DNA of 64,000 nucleotides from Endozoicomonas elysicola (GTDB lineage Bacteria; Pseudomonadota; Gammaproteobacteria; Pseudomonadales; Endozoicomonadaceae): NCBI RefSeq assembly GCF_000710775.1, contig NZ_JOJP01000001.1, positions 1,021,400 to 1,085,399 of the forward strand, read 5' to 3'. Shown piece by piece: positions 62,949 to 64,000 of this stretch (position 1 is its first letter; each line of letters starts with the position of its first letter). The notes under the pieces were generated by a model. It saw only the letters and a program-made list of their open reading frames with translations, ran no database searches and was not told where the DNA came from. The position numbers and the translations under genes were made by a program.

Positions 62949-63305
62949 CAATCAATTAAAATACATACTATGAAAGGTGCAAATAAGTCTTTTTTTAAAA
63001 GTAAACATCTTTAACACCAAAGAGGAGTGAAGTTAAAGTGGACTTTTTTGTACCTTCTATAAGAGTGGTGATCAAGTGTTGATGGTAATGACTCATATAT
63101 ATGTAGGAGCTGCTTTCTGACACTCAATTATCTTTAGATTCTGCAGGTGGTGTAACGATCCTAATACTTGGAGATATGGAACATAGTTCTTAGGCTGGAT
63201 GTAATAATTGTGATAGTAGAGCTGGCTGGGAAAAGATGACTAGCTTGAAACGAAAGTAATCGTCCCCATAATGCTATGAATAACAATTAATAAATGGAGT
63301 TATAA
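62949..63305. other. intergenic region before LRAT-like gene
   Basis: 357 bp, AT-rich, no feature recognised apart from a GGAG site before 63306. Confidence 0.4.
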
Positions 63306-63794
63306 ATGAAAAGTCTTCTTGTTAATCCTGGTGATGTTGTAGTAACTGACTTTGGTATTTATCAGCACTGGTCATTTGTCTCAGATACGGTGTGCAGTAG
63401 AGGTAAACCGATGCTCATTTCTGCTACAAAGAGAAATGGAACAGTAAAAGAGGAAACTTGGGACACTGTTACTCAAGGAAAAAATACATATATTACTAAA
63501 GTTCAGAAAGTTAAGGCTCCTTCGGAAATACTTAACACTGCCAGAAGTCAAATTGGAAAGTGGAAATATTCTGTCGAAAGCAATAATTGTGAGCACTTTG
63601 TAAAGTGGGCATCAGGTTTAGAGGTAACATCAGCCCAAGTAGTTAACACTTCAGCTGGGCTAATTACTGGTGCAGTTCTTGTTGGTGTAGTTGCCGAAAA
63701 TCCAAAGTTTGTGCACTTTTTAGGTGGGGCGCTTCTGGTTGCTGGTATCTTCTTAGCACTTACAAGAGCATCCGAAAAAGTAACAGCTGAATAA
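63306..63794 (+). CDS. LRAT/NlpC-P60-superfamily (NCEHF) protein
   Basis: 162 residues; ATGGAG site 8 nt upstream. His21 (YQHWSFVSD) and Cys95 in SNNCEHFVKWASG are the LRAT-type catalytic pair (NCEHF motif) of the permuted NlpC/P60 fold; a C-terminal hydrophobic helix (about 128-152) suggests membrane tethering. Members are acyltransferases or phospholipases. A similar family occurs in some phage-defence and effector proteins. Last gene before the window edge. Confidence 0.7.
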   Translation: MKSLLVNPGDVVVTDFGIYQHWSFVSDTVCSRGKPMLISATKRNGTVKEETWDTVTQGKNTYITKVQKVKAPSEILNTARSQIGKWKYSVESNNCEHFVKWASGLEVTSAQVVNTSAGLITGAVLVGVVAENPKFVHFLGGALLVAGIFLALTRASEKVTAE

Positions 63795-63912
63795 TCATCT
63801 GCGTATAGCTAAGGCTCAAGTTTTTTCCAGATGCCGTCGTTGGCGGTACTGCTTAGCTTGGAGTTATATTTCTCCTTACCTATGAGTAGTGGTCATTTAA
63901 CTCGGTTAAGGG

Positions 63913-63930
63913 TGTCGACCAAGTGTCGAC
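63913..63930 (+). repeat. integrase arm-type site, right
   Basis: TGTCGACCAAGTGTCGAC, matching the site at 55554 in 16 of 18 bases, with GTGTCGAC units 11 bp apart. Suggests that the right end of the element is near or just beyond the window edge. Confidence 0.55.
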
Positions 63931-64000
63931 ACTATAGCGGTATTAAGGGGAGGAATGGGTATTTTCCAAAAATATAACTATTTGATATCGCTATAACTTA

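Noticed and set aside
55395-64000. retron or group II intron
   Set aside because: No msr/msd-like paired RNA, maturase or intron domains seen around the RT.
1-64000. CRISPR array
   Set aside because: No regularly spaced 25-40 bp repeats found on reading.

Overview
The window looks like the chromosome of a marine, host-associated gammaproteobacterium. The cyaY-lptM-lysA-dapF-DUF484-xerC block is the classic gammaproteobacterial order. A sulfated-glycan locus, a Gram-negative porin, a ChrR/ECF stress pair and several scattered effector-like genes with eukaryotic-style features suggest an Endozoicomonas-like symbiont. The genus is inferred from gene content only; no rRNA is present.

Layout. 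1-8519 (minus): a glycan-utilisation operon running from a YidK-like Na+ symporter through a cytoplasmic S1 sulfatase, two secreted GH43-like enzymes, a GH43/F5-8C/LamG-like protein and an OmpG-like porin; the last GH43-like gene runs off the left edge. A LysR regulator is divergent at 8959. The suggested flow is outer-membrane entry through the OmpG-like porin, periplasmic cleavage, Na+-driven uptake, then cytoplasmic desulfation. 10040-20074: tenA, a strongly codon-biased general porin with a clear terminator, a DUF29 gene, the cyaY...xerC core block and an orphan coiled-coil protein. 20197-28571: a DASS anion transporter behind an FNR-type box, a putative YopT-like cysteine protease, a CoA-disulfide-reductase-like enzyme overlapping a TcyP cystine importer, and two orphan genes. 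28618-32300: thiD-thiZ-thiX-thiY behind a TPP riboswitch, which together with tenA makes a thiamine-pyrimidine salvage route. 32375-32901: Zur-box-controlled zinc-free ribosomal proteins L31B and L36B.

32974-48691: a protein with a C-terminal CARD-like death-fold domain; a five-gene lipid operon (FAD oxidoreductase, DUF1365, Cfa-like methyltransferase, DUF3833, SDR); two large paralogous effector-like proteins that carry PSAPP(S/H)(Y/F) motifs resembling viral late domains; a secreted choloylglycine-hydrolase-family enzyme with its LysR regulator; and an ECF sigma/ChrR pair. An 83-bp direct repeat flanks the second effector paralog. 48797-55299: rmuC with a long acidic tail, a DMT exporter, a LysR gene, a VOC protein, a phytochelatin-synthase-like protease and an SDR.

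55395-64000: tRNA-Ser(GGA) is followed by an integrative element: tyrosine integrase, AlpA/Xis-like protein, a large cruciform region, a phage-type replication initiator, and cargo comprising an Abi/UG-type reverse transcriptase, a membrane protein, a papain-like C-H-D protein and an LRAT-like protein. Near-identical 18-bp tandem-site repeats lie at 55554 and 63913, next to the integrase and near the window end. They look like integrase arm sites and suggest that the right end of the element is close to the window edge. The cargo reads as an anti-phage defence module of uncertain type.
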